A stretch of DNA of 47,907 bases from Gammaproteobacteria bacterium. GTDB lineage: Bacteria; Pseudomonadota; Gammaproteobacteria; Steroidobacterales; Steroidobacteraceae. Positions 25,445 to 33,838 of this stretch are shown here, piece after piece. The stretch's first letter is position 1; each line of letters starts with the position of its first letter. The notes below the pieces were generated by a model. That model made no database searches, had not been told where the DNA came from, and saw nothing but the letters and a program-made list of their open reading frames with translations. The position numbers and the translations under genes are program-made. The DNA is taken from positions 83,188 to 131,094 of the forward strand of contig PKXS01000043.1 of assembly GCA_003132425.1 (NCBI GenBank). Reading direction: 5' to 3'.

Positions 25445-26244
25445 TTATCCGGCAAGACACGAGCAATATTATCCGGCGAGACACGAGCAATCGGCGCGAG
25501 CGCATCGTCGCTCTGCTGCGTGAACAGGGCAGCGTGCAAATCCCGGCGCTCGCGGAACGATTTCGCGTCTCCACGCAGACTCTGCGCAAGGATCTGAATT
25601 TTCTCGACGACAAGGGCATCTGCACGCGCTCGTCGGGCGGCGCCATTCTCAGGCGCAGCGGACCATCGCCCACCGAGGAGGCGATCGACGTCAAACGCAC
25701 GCTGTTCGCCGAGGAAAAAATCCGCATCGGTCGGGCGGCCGCCGCCTTAATCAAGAACGACGAGTCGGTGTTGATCGATTCCGGCACCACGGCGCTGCAG
25801 GTCGCGCGGCATATCGAGGCATCCGCGTCGCTGGCGGTGGTCACCAGCGATGTGGGCGTCATGAATGAAATGGTGGCGCGGGAAAAGGTGCACCTGGTGT
25901 TTCTCGGCGGCACGCTGCGGCGCAAGAACCTGTCTTTCTACGGCACGCAGACCGAACGGGCGCTGCAGGACCTGCATGTCGACAAGCTGTTCTTGGCCGC
26001 CGACGGCTTCGATATCGAGAAGGGCCTCACCACGCATTTCGAGCCCGAGGCGCTGCTGAATCGCCTGATGTGCAAGGCGGCCTCCGAAATCATCATGGTC
26101 GCGGATTCTTCCAAGTTCGGCCGGATTTGCCTGCACAAGATCATCGAGTCGCAGGGGATCGCCAAAGTGGTGACCGATACCGGGATTCCGGATGCAACCC
26201 GCGAAGCGCTGCTGCGGATCGGCGTCGAGGTCATCATCGCGTGA
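25441..26244 (+). CDS. DeoR-family transcriptional regulator (AgaR-like)
   Basis: A 267-residue repressor. The winged helix is IPALAERFRVSTQTLRKDLN followed by FLDDKGICTRSSGGAIL, the DeoR signature. The C-terminal sugar-phosphate sensor has IDSGTTALQVARHIE, VTSDVGVMNEM, FLGGTLRRKNLSFYG and ADSSKFGR. Related AgaR proteins sense amino-sugar or tagatose phosphates. It overlaps the transporter gene by 4 bp (ATGA) and the next gene by 4 bp (GTGA). The N-terminus carries a 24-bp tandem duplication (25444-25467 and 25468-25491), giving IIRQDTSN twice. It likely controls its own operon and the divergent TonB gene through the TTGAAA-type blocks. Confidence 0.92.
   Translation: MIIRQDTSNIIRRDTSNRRERIVALLREQGSVQIPALAERFRVSTQTLRKDLNFLDDKGICTRSSGGAILRRSGPSPTEEAIDVKRTLFAEEKIRIGRAAAALIKNDESVLIDSGTTALQVARHIEASASLAVVTSDVGVMNEMVAREKVHLVFLGGTLRRKNLSFYGTQTERALQDLHVDKLFLAADGFDIEKGLTTHFEPEALLNRLMCKAASEIIMVADSSKFGRICLHKIIESQGIAKVVTDTGIPDATREALLRIGVEVIIA
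25444..25491 (+). repeat. 24-bp tandem duplication in the regulator gene
   Basis: Two adjacent 24-bp copies (25444-25467 and 25468-25491) with one mismatch (CAA against CGA). They add eight residues before the DNA-binding domain and keep the frame. Confidence 0.9.
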
Positions 26245-27524
26245 AGGCCATTCAAGCAATCATTGCGCAACACAAGGCGGGGCGTTCGGTCGGCATTTAC
26301 TCGGCGTGCTCGGCGCATCCTCTGGTGATCGAGGCCGCGCTGAATTACGCGCGGCGGCGATCCGCGCCGGTCTTGATCGAAGCCACCTCCAACCAGGTCA
26401 ATCAGGACGGCGGCTACACGGGCATGCGCCCTGCGGATTTCAATCGATTCGTGCTTAAGATCGCGGCGCGCGTCGGCACGCCGCCTTCGCAGGTGCTGCT
26501 GGGCGGGGATCACCTCGGGCCCAATTGCTGGCAGGACTTGCCGGCGGAGTCGGCGATGGCCAAGTCCGAGCAGCTCATCGCCGACTATGTGGCCGCGGGC
26601 TTTCGCAAGATTCACCTGGATTGCTCCATGTCCTGTGCGGGCGATCCGACGCCTCTTTGCGACACGGCAGTGGCCGCGCGCGCGGTGCGCCTGTGCGCGG
26701 TGGCCGAGCGTACCTGGGAGCGCGTCGGGGGAGAGGCGCCGGTGTACGTGGTGGGCACCGAAGTGCCCGTTCCGGGCGGCGCGCAAGAGGAGCTCGCCGA
26801 ATTGGCGTTGACCGATGCCGCGGCCGCGACCGCGACCATCGATGCACATCGGGACGCCTTCCAATTGGCGGGATTGCAGCAGGTGTGGCCGCGCGTCATC
26901 GGCCTGGTAGTGCAACCGGGCGTCGAGTTCGATCATGACAAGGTCATCGACTTCCGCGCCTCGCGGGCCGGTGCACTCGCTGCTGTGGCCGACGCGCAGC
27001 CCCACCTGGTCTATGAAGCGCACTCGACCGACTATCAGACGCCGGCCAATCTGCGCGCTCTGGTGCAAAACCACTTTGCGATCCTGAAGGTCGGGCCCGG
27101 TCTGACTTTCGCCATGCGCGAGGCGCTTTGGGCGTTGGACGACATCGAGCGCGAGTGGCTGGGAGCGCATCGCTACTCCGGGCTGCGCAAGACCGTGCAA
27201 AAAGCCATGACGGCGGCTCCGCAATTCTGGAACAAATACTACCTGTCCGAGGGCCGCCAGCTCGAGCTGGACCAACAGTACAGCCGCAGCGATCGAATCC
27301 GTTACTACTGGCCCGTGCCCGAGGTCGACTCGGCATTGCAGCGCCTGCTCGCGAACCTTGAAGCAAACCCGCCGCCGCTCACCCTCTTGAGCCAGTACTT
27401 GCCGCTGCAATACCAAGCCATCCGTGACGGCCGGCTTTCCCTAAGCGCCCGCGAGCTGGTGCTGCATGCCGTCCAGCAGGTGCTGCAACAGTACGCGGAG
27501 GCCTGCACCGACCATGCGCGCTGA
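26241..27524 (+). CDS. agaZ: GatZ/KbaZ/AgaZ-type tagatose-1,6-bisphosphate aldolase subunit family protein
   Basis: A 427-residue protein of normal GatZ/KbaZ length. Recognisable stretches are GIYSACSAHPLVIEAAL, LIEATSNQVNQDGGYTGM, LGGDHLGPNCWQ, KIHLDCSMSC, VVGTEVPVPGG and KVGPGLTFAMREALWAL. In E. coli the family is the non-catalytic partner of the class II aldolase GatY/KbaY. In other proteobacteria AgaZ has been proposed to act in tagatose-6-phosphate processing. No GatY-like gene is in the window, so its exact step here is open. GTG 26241 overlaps the regulator stop (GTGA), which fixes the start. Confidence 0.9.
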   Translation: MKAIQAIIAQHKAGRSVGIYSACSAHPLVIEAALNYARRRSAPVLIEATSNQVNQDGGYTGMRPADFNRFVLKIAARVGTPPSQVLLGGDHLGPNCWQDLPAESAMAKSEQLIADYVAAGFRKIHLDCSMSCAGDPTPLCDTAVAARAVRLCAVAERTWERVGGEAPVYVVGTEVPVPGGAQEELAELALTDAAAATATIDAHRDAFQLAGLQQVWPRVIGLVVQPGVEFDHDKVIDFRASRAGALAAVADAQPHLVYEAHSTDYQTPANLRALVQNHFAILKVGPGLTFAMREALWALDDIEREWLGAHRYSGLRKTVQKAMTAAPQFWNKYYLSEGRQLELDQQYSRSDRIRYYWPVPEVDSALQRLLANLEANPPPLTLLSQYLPLQYQAIRDGRLSLSARELVLHAVQQVLQQYAEACTDHAR

Positions 27525-28683
27525 CATGAGGACCTATCTGCAACTGGACGAGACTTCGCTGAGCCGCGCCGGTGCGCTGTGGACCGCTCGCGAGATCGAA
27601 CAGCAGCCGGCGAGCTGGTTGCGCACGCAGGAGTTGGTGCGCCAGCATGCCGCGCCGATTGCCCGCTTCCTCGCTCCCCTGCTGGACAAGCTCGATCTGC
27701 GCATCATTCTCACCGGGGCGGGCAGCTCGGCCTTCATCGGCGAATGTCTCGCGCCGCTGCTGCTGCAGAGGCTGGGCCGCCGTGTGGAGGCCATCGCCAC
27801 CACGGATTTGCTGTCCGGTCCCGCGCTGTATTTCCAAAAGGACGTGCCGACGCTTCTCGTTTCCTTCGGCCGCTCGGGCAGCAGCCCGGAAAGCGTTGCG
27901 GTGGTCGATCTGGCGGATCGATCGCTGCGCGAGTGCCATCAGCTGGTGTTCACCTGCAACGCGCAGGGCACGCTCTACCAACGCTGCCGCGAGCGGCGCA
28001 ACGGCCTGGCGATTCTGCTGCCGCCGGAAACGCACGACCAAAGCTTTGCGATGACTTCCAGTTTCACGGCCATGATGCTGGCGGCCTCTCTGGTGTTCAA
28101 CGCCGCCACGGATGGAAATGCCGGCGTGGCCACCATCGCGCGGGCCACGCGGGAGCTTCTCGAGCGACACAATGACCGGCTGCGGGATCTGGCCGCCGAG
28201 AGCTACTCGCGGGTGGTGTACCTGGGGAGCAACGGCTTCAAGTCGCTGGCGCGCGAAGCCGCACTCAAATTATTGGAGTTGACGGACGGAAGAATCGTCG
28301 CAGCCTTCGATTCGCCGCTCGGCTTTCGCCATGGGCCGAAGACCATTGTGACGCGCGACACGCTGTTGTTCGTGTTCGTCTCCAACGACCCCTACACGCG
28401 CCGCTACGATCTCGATCTGTTGCGCGAGCTGCGCTCGGAGGGGCTGGCGGGGCGGCTGATCGCCATCACGGCGCGCGCGCAGGACGCCGTCGCCGAGGGC
28501 GAGTACCTGCACGTGCCGCATGCGGCCGAGGCCGCCGATGGGGATCTGTATTATCCGTACATCGTCTGCGGCCAGCTCTACGCCTTTCATCGATCGCTGT
28601 CATTGGGCAACAAACCCGATCAACCGAGCAATTCGGGTACGGTCAGCCGCGTGGTACGCGGTGTGACGATTCATTCGCTGTGA
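27514..28683 (+). CDS. agaS: AgaS-like SIS-domain sugar-phosphate deaminase/isomerase
   Basis: A 389-residue protein with two SIS domains. The first has ILTGAGSSAFIGECLAPLL and SFGRSGSSPESVAVVDL; the second has YLGSNGFKSLAREAALKLLE and FDSPLGFRHGPKT, typical of GlmS-like and AgaS proteins (E. coli AgaS is 384 residues). AgaS converts galactosamine-6-phosphate to tagatose-6-phosphate and ammonia. ATG 27514 has GGAGG 12 nt upstream and overlaps agaZ by 11 bp; ATG 27526 is an alternative. The stop overlaps the kinase start (GTGA). Confidence 0.92.
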   Translation: MRADMRTYLQLDETSLSRAGALWTAREIEQQPASWLRTQELVRQHAAPIARFLAPLLDKLDLRIILTGAGSSAFIGECLAPLLLQRLGRRVEAIATTDLLSGPALYFQKDVPTLLVSFGRSGSSPESVAVVDLADRSLRECHQLVFTCNAQGTLYQRCRERRNGLAILLPPETHDQSFAMTSSFTAMMLAASLVFNAATDGNAGVATIARATRELLERHNDRLRDLAAESYSRVVYLGSNGFKSLAREAALKLLELTDGRIVAAFDSPLGFRHGPKTIVTRDTLLFVFVSNDPYTRRYDLDLLRELRSEGLAGRLIAITARAQDAVAEGEYLHVPHAAEAADGDLYYPYIVCGQLYAFHRSLSLGNKPDQPSNSGTVSRVVRGVTIHSL

Positions 28684-29693
28684 CCGAAGGCGCTGCCCTG
28701 TATCTCGGCGTCGACGGCGGCGGGACCAAGACGGCACTGGTGCTCATCGATTCCGACGGCGCCATCAGAGCGACGCATGTGGCGCCGGGTGCTTACTACC
28801 TCACCATCGGGCTGGACACGCTCGGCACTGTGCTCGCCGACGCCGTGGGCAGCGTGCTGGCCAAGGCGGCGCTGCGCGTTGCGGATGTAGCTTTTGCTTT
28901 TTTCGGGCTGCCCGCCTATGGCGAGGATAGTGCTCTGATCGGTGCATTGAGCCGGCTTCCCGAGCGATGCCTGCCGGCCGGCCGGTATTTGTGCGGTAAC
29001 GACATGATTTGCGGCTGGGCGGGCTCGCTGCTCTGCGGCGATGGGATCAGCATCGTCGCCGGCACGGGCTCCATCTGCTACGGCGAGCGCCACGGCGCCA
29101 TTGCGCGCAGCGGCGGCTGGGGCGAATTGTTCAGCGACGAGGGCTCCGCGTACTGGATCGCGTGCCGCGGCTTGAATTTATTCTCGCGCATGAGCGATGG
29201 CCGAGCGGCGCGGGGACCGTTGTATGAGATCGTCAGGCAGTCGCTCGGCATCGCCGAAGATCTCGATGTGTGCGCGCATGTCTTTACCCGGCTGGGGGGC
29301 GATCGAGCGCGCATTGCGCAATTGTGCCAGTGGGTGACGCAGGCCGCTCGGGCCGGCGACGAATCGGCGCTGGACATCGTGCGGCAGGCCGCCGCGGAAC
29401 TTGCGCTCATGGTCGATGCGACCCGGCGACACTTGGGATTCAGCGCCGCCGAGCCGGTGGCGGTTTCCTATTCAGGCGGCGTCTTCGACAACGTCGGCGC
29501 GCTGCTATTGGATCCTTTCACCGCGTCGCTGCAGGCGCATCGGTCCGGCTACCGGGTCAGCGAACCGGTGCTGCCGCCGGCCATCGGCGCCGCGCTGTAT
29601 GCGGCGAAGCGCAACGGCCGGCCCCTGTCGGATGCGGCGATCGAGCGCCTGCGCGCGCACAGCGATGCATGGCGACGCGAGCTTGAATCATGA
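28680..29693 (+). CDS. BadF/BadG-type sugar kinase (N-acetylhexosamine kinase-like)
   Basis: A 337-residue ASKHA-fold ATPase. The phosphate-1 loop is YLGVDGGGTKTALVL, phosphate-2 is ISIVAGTGSICYG, then GGWGELFSDEGSAYWIA, and the adenosine loop is VSYSGGVFDN. This subgroup includes human-type N-acetylglucosamine kinase and bacterial glucosamine kinase. By context it would phosphorylate N-acetylgalactosamine or galactosamine to feed AgaS, the role AgaK plays in other proteobacteria. GTG 28680 overlaps the agaS stop by 4 bp. The sugar specificity is inferred. Confidence 0.9.
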   Translation: MTEGAALYLGVDGGGTKTALVLIDSDGAIRATHVAPGAYYLTIGLDTLGTVLADAVGSVLAKAALRVADVAFAFFGLPAYGEDSALIGALSRLPERCLPAGRYLCGNDMICGWAGSLLCGDGISIVAGTGSICYGERHGAIARSGGWGELFSDEGSAYWIACRGLNLFSRMSDGRAARGPLYEIVRQSLGIAEDLDVCAHVFTRLGGDRARIAQLCQWVTQAARAGDESALDIVRQAAAELALMVDATRRHLGFSAAEPVAVSYSGGVFDNVGALLLDPFTASLQAHRSGYRVSEPVLPPAIGAALYAAKRNGRPLSDAAIERLRAHSDAWRRELES

Positions 29694-29707
29694 GGGACAT
29701 TGGAATC

Positions 29708-30826
29708 ATGAAGAACCTGCCGTTGCGCCGCTTCTTGGTTTGCGGCTGGCTGGCGCTCGCCGCCGCCTGCAGTACCACGCCGCGCACCTTCACGGCGGAG
29801 GATTTCGCCAAGGTGGACAAGATCGATGTCCACGTGCATATCAACACTCCCGGCTCGGCGTTGATCGATCAGGCCGAGACCGATCATTTCCGTCTCCTGA
29901 CCATCAATGTCGATTATCCCGACTTTCCGCCGATCGCCGAGCAAGCGCGAATCGCGCGGGAGCTGGTCGCGCGCCATCCAGGGGTGCTGGCGTACGCGGC
30001 CACCTTCTCCATGAACGGCTGGGATAAGCCGGATTGGCAGCAGCACGTGATCCAGGAGCTCGATGCCGCGTTCGCAGACGGCGCCGTCGCCGTGAAAGTG
30101 TGGAAGAACATCGGAATGAGTTTTCGCGATGCCAACGGGCGCCTGGTCATGATCGACGACCCGAAATTCGATCCGGTGTTCGATTTCATTCGCGAGCGGC
30201 ACAAGATCCTGATCGGACATCAGGGAGAGCCGCTCAATTGCTGGCTCCCCATTGCCGACATGACCGTGAACAACGACAAGGAATACTTCAAGGAACATCC
30301 GCAGTACCACATGTATCTGCATCCGGAGATGCCGTCCTACGAGCAGCAGATGGCGGCGCGCGACCGAATGTTGGACCGAAACCCTCAGTTGAAATTCGAT
30401 GGCGCCCACATGGCCAGCCTGGAATGGAGCGTGGACAGACTGGCGGCTTTCCTCGACCGCTATCCGAACACCGTGGTCGACTTGGCGGCGCGCCTGGGGC
30501 AGGTGGAATTTCAATCCAACCAAGATCTCGCCAAGGTGCGCCGGTTCTTCATTCGTTACCAGGATCGCCTGCTCTACGGCACCGACCTGTCGCAGGATCC
30601 CGGTGACGATCCGCAGGAAGTGCGCCGCGACGCTCACGCGGCGTGGCTGCACGATTGGCAGTATTTGGCCACCGGCCTGACCTTCCGCGTTCCCGAATTG
30701 GATGCGCCGGTGCATGGCTTGAGTCTGCCTGAGAGCGTGGTGCGCAAGATTTATAGCGGCAACGCCGAGCGCTGGTTCGGCAATCCCTGGCATGCCCCGG
30801 AACTGCATTCGCAGGAGTCGAAATGA
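29708..30826 (+). CDS. Lipoprotein amidohydrolase (amidohydrolase-2 / TIM-barrel metal hydrolase)
   Basis: About 372 residues from the ATG at 29708, or six more from the ATG at 29690 that overlaps the kinase stop. The N-terminus is a lipoprotein signal with lipobox (FLVCGWLALAAAC). The body starts with KIDVHVHIN, the metal-binding HxH of the superfamily, and continues with AVKVWKNIGM, ILIGHQGEP (metal His), FDGAHMASLEW (His) and LYGTDLSQDP (metal Asp), a full ACMSD-like set. Relatives cleave lactones, decarboxylate or hydrolyse C-N bonds. It is unlike NagA/AgaA, yet it is the only amidohydrolase in the locus, so a deacetylase-type role in the periplasm is possible but unproven. It overlaps the glycosidase start (ATGA). 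Confidence 0.87.
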   Translation: MKNLPLRRFLVCGWLALAAACSTTPRTFTAEDFAKVDKIDVHVHINTPGSALIDQAETDHFRLLTINVDYPDFPPIAEQARIARELVARHPGVLAYAATFSMNGWDKPDWQQHVIQELDAAFADGAVAVKVWKNIGMSFRDANGRLVMIDDPKFDPVFDFIRERHKILIGHQGEPLNCWLPIADMTVNNDKEYFKEHPQYHMYLHPEMPSYEQQMAARDRMLDRNPQLKFDGAHMASLEWSVDRLAAFLDRYPNTVVDLAARLGQVEFQSNQDLAKVRRFFIRYQDRLLYGTDLSQDPGDDPQEVRRDAHAAWLHDWQYLATGLTFRVPELDAPVHGLSLPESVVRKIYSGNAERWFGNPWHAPELHSQESK

Positions 30827-33327
30827 ATCATTGGTTGAAATCCTGTGGTTGCGCCGTCCTCGCGGCCGGGGCGTCGGTTTGCTGGGACGCGGCGCCGGCG
30901 AAGACCGCGGCACCTTCGACGCCGCACGGGGTGCACGTGCTGGGCTCGATACAGGGAATGGACATGGCGGTGACCGTCGACTCCGACGGGAGCTACTCCA
31001 TCGCCTCACCCGGCATTCCCGGTGCGGTGATTCGCTCGGACGTCGAGGCAGTGGTGGACTCTCGCGTCCTGCGATCCTTCGCGTACCCACAGCACCGGGT
31101 GGCGCAATCGGAGTTTCGTGACGAATTCGGCACGGGATCGACCCTGACGGTCATTCACACCGGTCTTCCCGGCACGCCGGATCTCGTGTGTACCGTGCGG
31201 CTGTTTCGCGATCGATCGTGGGGTGAAATCGAAGTCAAGGTGCAGAACGGCACGGATCGAGCGATCTCCGTCGCGTCGATCCGCGCGGTTCATGCGACGG
31301 AGGCTCCGGTCATCAATCTGAACGGGCCGGCTGCCGCCGATCGTATTCTTTCCGACAGCTACAGCGAGGATAGGCCGCAGCTCGCGATTCGTGATCTCGG
31401 CGATGCCCAGAAGGGCATGCACCGCGCCGTGGGAAGCCAGCTCATCTACAATCGCCGCAGCGGCGAGAGCCTGTTTCTCGGTGCGCTCACCTCCGATCGG
31501 CTGCTGACGATCTTTCATCTGACAGAGCACAGCGCGGGCGGCAACGCGTCCATCGTCGCCTACGACGCCGTGGCCACGGGCACGACCGAAATCATGAAGG
31601 GCGAGTCGCTTAAGGACTCGCCGGCGGCCGAACAGGTGGACCTTGAGCTTCGCGTGAATCCCGGCGAGAGCCTGCCCTCCGAGCGCCTCATGTTCGCCGT
31701 CGGCACCGACTACCACGCGCAACTGGAACAGTATGGGCGGGCAGTGGGACTGCTGCACAAGGCGCGGGTGAGCGCCGCGACTCCCATCGGGTGGTGGAGT
31801 TGGACCGCGTATTACTTCGGGCTCAGCCAGGGTACCGCCGCCACGAATGCGTACTGGCTTGCCCAGAATCTCAAGGCCCTGGGCTACACCTACTTTCAAA
31901 TCGATGAGGGATACCAATACGCGCGCGGCGAATACACCACCGCCGACGCAAAACTCTTTCCTCTCGGCATTGGCTACATCGCGGATTTGGTGCGCCATAG
32001 CGGACTGACCTTCGGCATGTGGACCGCTCCCTTCGAGGTGTCGCAGCGTGCCTGGGTGTTTCAGAACCACCCGGAGTGGCTGCTGCATAACGCCGCCGGC
32101 CAGCTCATTCGCATCGGCTACGTCACGGACAAGCAAGACCCTCTCTACGTGCTGGACACCACCAACCCCGGCGCCCAGGAGTACTTGAGACAGACGTACC
32201 GTACGCTGTTCAACTGGGGCCTGCGCTTCGTGAAAATGGATTTCATGGATGACGCCGCAGTCGAAGGCGCCTATTACCGCCCCAACACGACGGCCTTGGA
32301 AGCGCAGCGGATCGGTCTGAATATCATCCGCAGCGCCGTCGGCGACAGCGTCGTGCTCGATAAGGACGGCAGCCCCATGCTGAACCCGGTCGGCATCGTG
32401 GATGCGGGCCGTATCTCCCAGGATACGGGGCATAGCTTCGATGCCAGCCGGGACGCCGCTTCGGGCATAGCAGCGCGTTACTACATGAACCGTAATTTTT
32501 TCATCGCCGATCCGGATGCGTTCACCGTCTCCACTCAGACCGTCGATGACCAGTCCTGGCATGGAGGGCAACGCCCGCTCACGCTCGATGAGGCAAAGGT
32601 GTCCATTGCACTGGCGGCGGTTTCAGGGGGTATGTTCGAGATCGGAGACGATCTTCCCTCCCTGGGTGCTTCTCCGGAACGCCTGTCCCTGGTCAGCAAT
32701 GCGGACCTCCTCGACATGGCCCGTCTCGGCCGCGCCTCCACACCCGTGGATCTGATGACCTATGCGCCGGGCGACAAGCAACCGAGCATCTTTCTGCTGA
32801 AGGAAAATGAGCGCCAGACCATGCTAACGGTGTTCAACTGGACGGAGGCGCAACGTGCCCGCGCCATCGACTTCGTGAGTCTGGGGTTGAAGAAACCGGG
32901 CGAGTACAAAATCGTCGAGGAATTCGGCGATCAAGGCTGCTGCAGCAGCGCTTCTGACACGATCGATCTGGTCGAGAAACCGCATTCAGTGCGCATGCTC
33001 AAGCTGATCGACAAATCCGCGCCCGCTCTCCCGCCTCCGTTTGAGATTGGCTCGGCAGCCGGCGCAAGGGCGGGGGAGACATTGGCCTTCAGTGCGGCGG
33101 CCTCGTCTTCGCAGGCGCCGGCGCTGACATGCCACTGGGACTTCGGCGATGGTTCGAGCCTGGACGGCATGCAGGTGAAGCATGCCTTCACTCACGCCGG
33201 CCGATACGACGTGCAGGCAATGGTGACGGGTCTGGATGCAACCACGAATCGCAAGACCGTGACGGTCGCGATTTCCGGAGACGTTCCGACACGGTTCGAG
33301 GCGGCGGACAAGATGCGCCCCGAGTGA
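30823..33327 (+). CDS. Clan GH-D (GH36-like) alpha-galactosidase / alpha-N-acetylgalactosaminidase with C-terminal PKD domain
   Basis: 834 residues with an N-terminal signal sequence. A beta-sandwich domain (about 35-315) precedes a TIM barrel starting at PIGWWSWTAYYFG. The nucleophile is Asp473 in FVKMDFMDD and the acid/base is most likely Asp534 in DAGRISQDTG, the R-x3-D arrangement of clan GH-D. A C-terminal sandwich follows, then a PKD domain at about 745-825 (CHWDFGDGSS, HAFTHAGRYDVQAMV). The enzyme should retain configuration and release alpha-linked galactose-type sugars. With AgaS and AgaZ in the operon, alpha-GalNAc is the likely substrate. It is the last gene of the coupled operon. 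Confidence 0.9.
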   Translation: MNHWLKSCGCAVLAAGASVCWDAAPAKTAAPSTPHGVHVLGSIQGMDMAVTVDSDGSYSIASPGIPGAVIRSDVEAVVDSRVLRSFAYPQHRVAQSEFRDEFGTGSTLTVIHTGLPGTPDLVCTVRLFRDRSWGEIEVKVQNGTDRAISVASIRAVHATEAPVINLNGPAAADRILSDSYSEDRPQLAIRDLGDAQKGMHRAVGSQLIYNRRSGESLFLGALTSDRLLTIFHLTEHSAGGNASIVAYDAVATGTTEIMKGESLKDSPAAEQVDLELRVNPGESLPSERLMFAVGTDYHAQLEQYGRAVGLLHKARVSAATPIGWWSWTAYYFGLSQGTAATNAYWLAQNLKALGYTYFQIDEGYQYARGEYTTADAKLFPLGIGYIADLVRHSGLTFGMWTAPFEVSQRAWVFQNHPEWLLHNAAGQLIRIGYVTDKQDPLYVLDTTNPGAQEYLRQTYRTLFNWGLRFVKMDFMDDAAVEGAYYRPNTTALEAQRIGLNIIRSAVGDSVVLDKDGSPMLNPVGIVDAGRISQDTGHSFDASRDAASGIAARYYMNRNFFIADPDAFTVSTQTVDDQSWHGGQRPLTLDEAKVSIALAAVSGGMFEIGDDLPSLGASPERLSLVSNADLLDMARLGRASTPVDLMTYAPGDKQPSIFLLKENERQTMLTVFNWTEAQRARAIDFVSLGLKKPGEYKIVEEFGDQGCCSSASDTIDLVEKPHSVRMLKLIDKSAPALPPPFEIGSAAGARAGETLAFSAAASSSQAPALTCHWDFGDGSSLDGMQVKHAFTHAGRYDVQAMVTGLDATTNRKTVTVAISGDVPTRFEAADKMRPE

Positions 33328-33402
33328 CGCTCGAGCGCGCATGAATCCCTGGCGGGCCTGCTAAATGGTTGAAAAATAAGAATCCATAAAATCATATTTG
33401 CG

Positions 33403-33537
33403 ACTTCGAACCAGGTGGTCGGCGGTTCGACAACTTGGCCGAAGGCCAAGTTGGACGCCGGAGCGAAGCGACGGTGGTCCCGAGCGTAAGCGAGGGATGA
33501 GCGGCCGCCGCGGCCGCGAACAATCCGTCCGGGCGCG
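33403..33537 (+). repeat. Damaged copy of the tRNA-Arg 3' half, probable attachment-site relic
   Basis: 33403-33430 repeats the tRNA-Arg from the anticodon loop to the T loop (ACTTCGAAC, then GTGGTCGGCGGTTCGA) with a few changes on the 3' side of the anticodon stem. 33523-33537 repeats the rest (ATCCGTCCGGGCGCG, followed by C). The two parts are split by a roughly 92-bp insert in the T loop. The sequence beyond (AATTTT) still resembles that after the real tRNA. No acceptor 5' half is present. It is a direct repeat of the tRNA end at 17686-17762 and may be the far attachment site of an island. Confidence 0.7.
33431..33522 (+). other. Hairpin-rich insert in the tRNA relic
   Basis: About 92 bp of four consecutive hairpins. 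First, CAACTTGGCC/GGCCAAGTTG, a perfect 10-bp stem with a GAA loop (33431-33453). Second, CCGGAGC/GCGACGG around GAA. Third, TCCCGAGC/GCGAGGGA around GTAA, a GNRA-type loop. The second and third can each form tandem G-A pairs. Fourth, GCGGCC/GGCCGC. There is no open frame. It could be a small structured repeat element. Its exact ends are uncertain by one or two bases. Confidence 0.55.
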
Positions 33538-33540
33538 CAA

Positions 33541-33838
33541 TTTTCACGGGGTTCTTCGCGCTGGAACGTGGTCGATTCAAGAGCAAGTTAGGGCCGCTGG
33601 GAGCGCTACGCCTACCCGCCCGCCACCCTCGCAGGAAATGCAGCGCGGAGTCGTCGGCGAGTCGATACGGATCGGTTCTCGGGTTGGCCACGAAGAATTA
33701 GCGCGTTGCGCGAACGAAGAATATTTCCCCGCCATAATCGCCAGACGGGGACTTCGATTGGATTCTTCGGCCGGTCAAACGCCCCACCCACTGAGGCGTT
33801 CGCCAATTCTCACAAAACCGCGCCCGCTTCGCCGCTGA
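33541..33838. other. Intergenic region after the tRNA relic
   Basis: About 300 bp with only low-complexity Arg/Pro-rich shadow frames. No gene, RNA or terminator is supported. Confidence 0.4.

Noticed and set aside
26070-26240. Longer start for the GatZ-like gene
   Set aside because: It overlaps the regulator gene by 170 bp; GTG 26241 forms a GTGA junction and gives the family length.
25938-27416. Long minus-strand frame of 492 codons
   Set aside because: It is a shadow of the regulator and agaZ genes; the sequence is Arg/His-rich without domains.
29549-31090. Long minus-strand frame of 513 codons
   Set aside because: It is a GC-rich shadow of the amidohydrolase and glycosidase genes, which have full motifs on the plus strand.
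31006-32571. Long minus-strand frame of 521 codons
   Set aside because: It is antisense to the GH-D glycosidase catalytic domain and has no recognisable motif.
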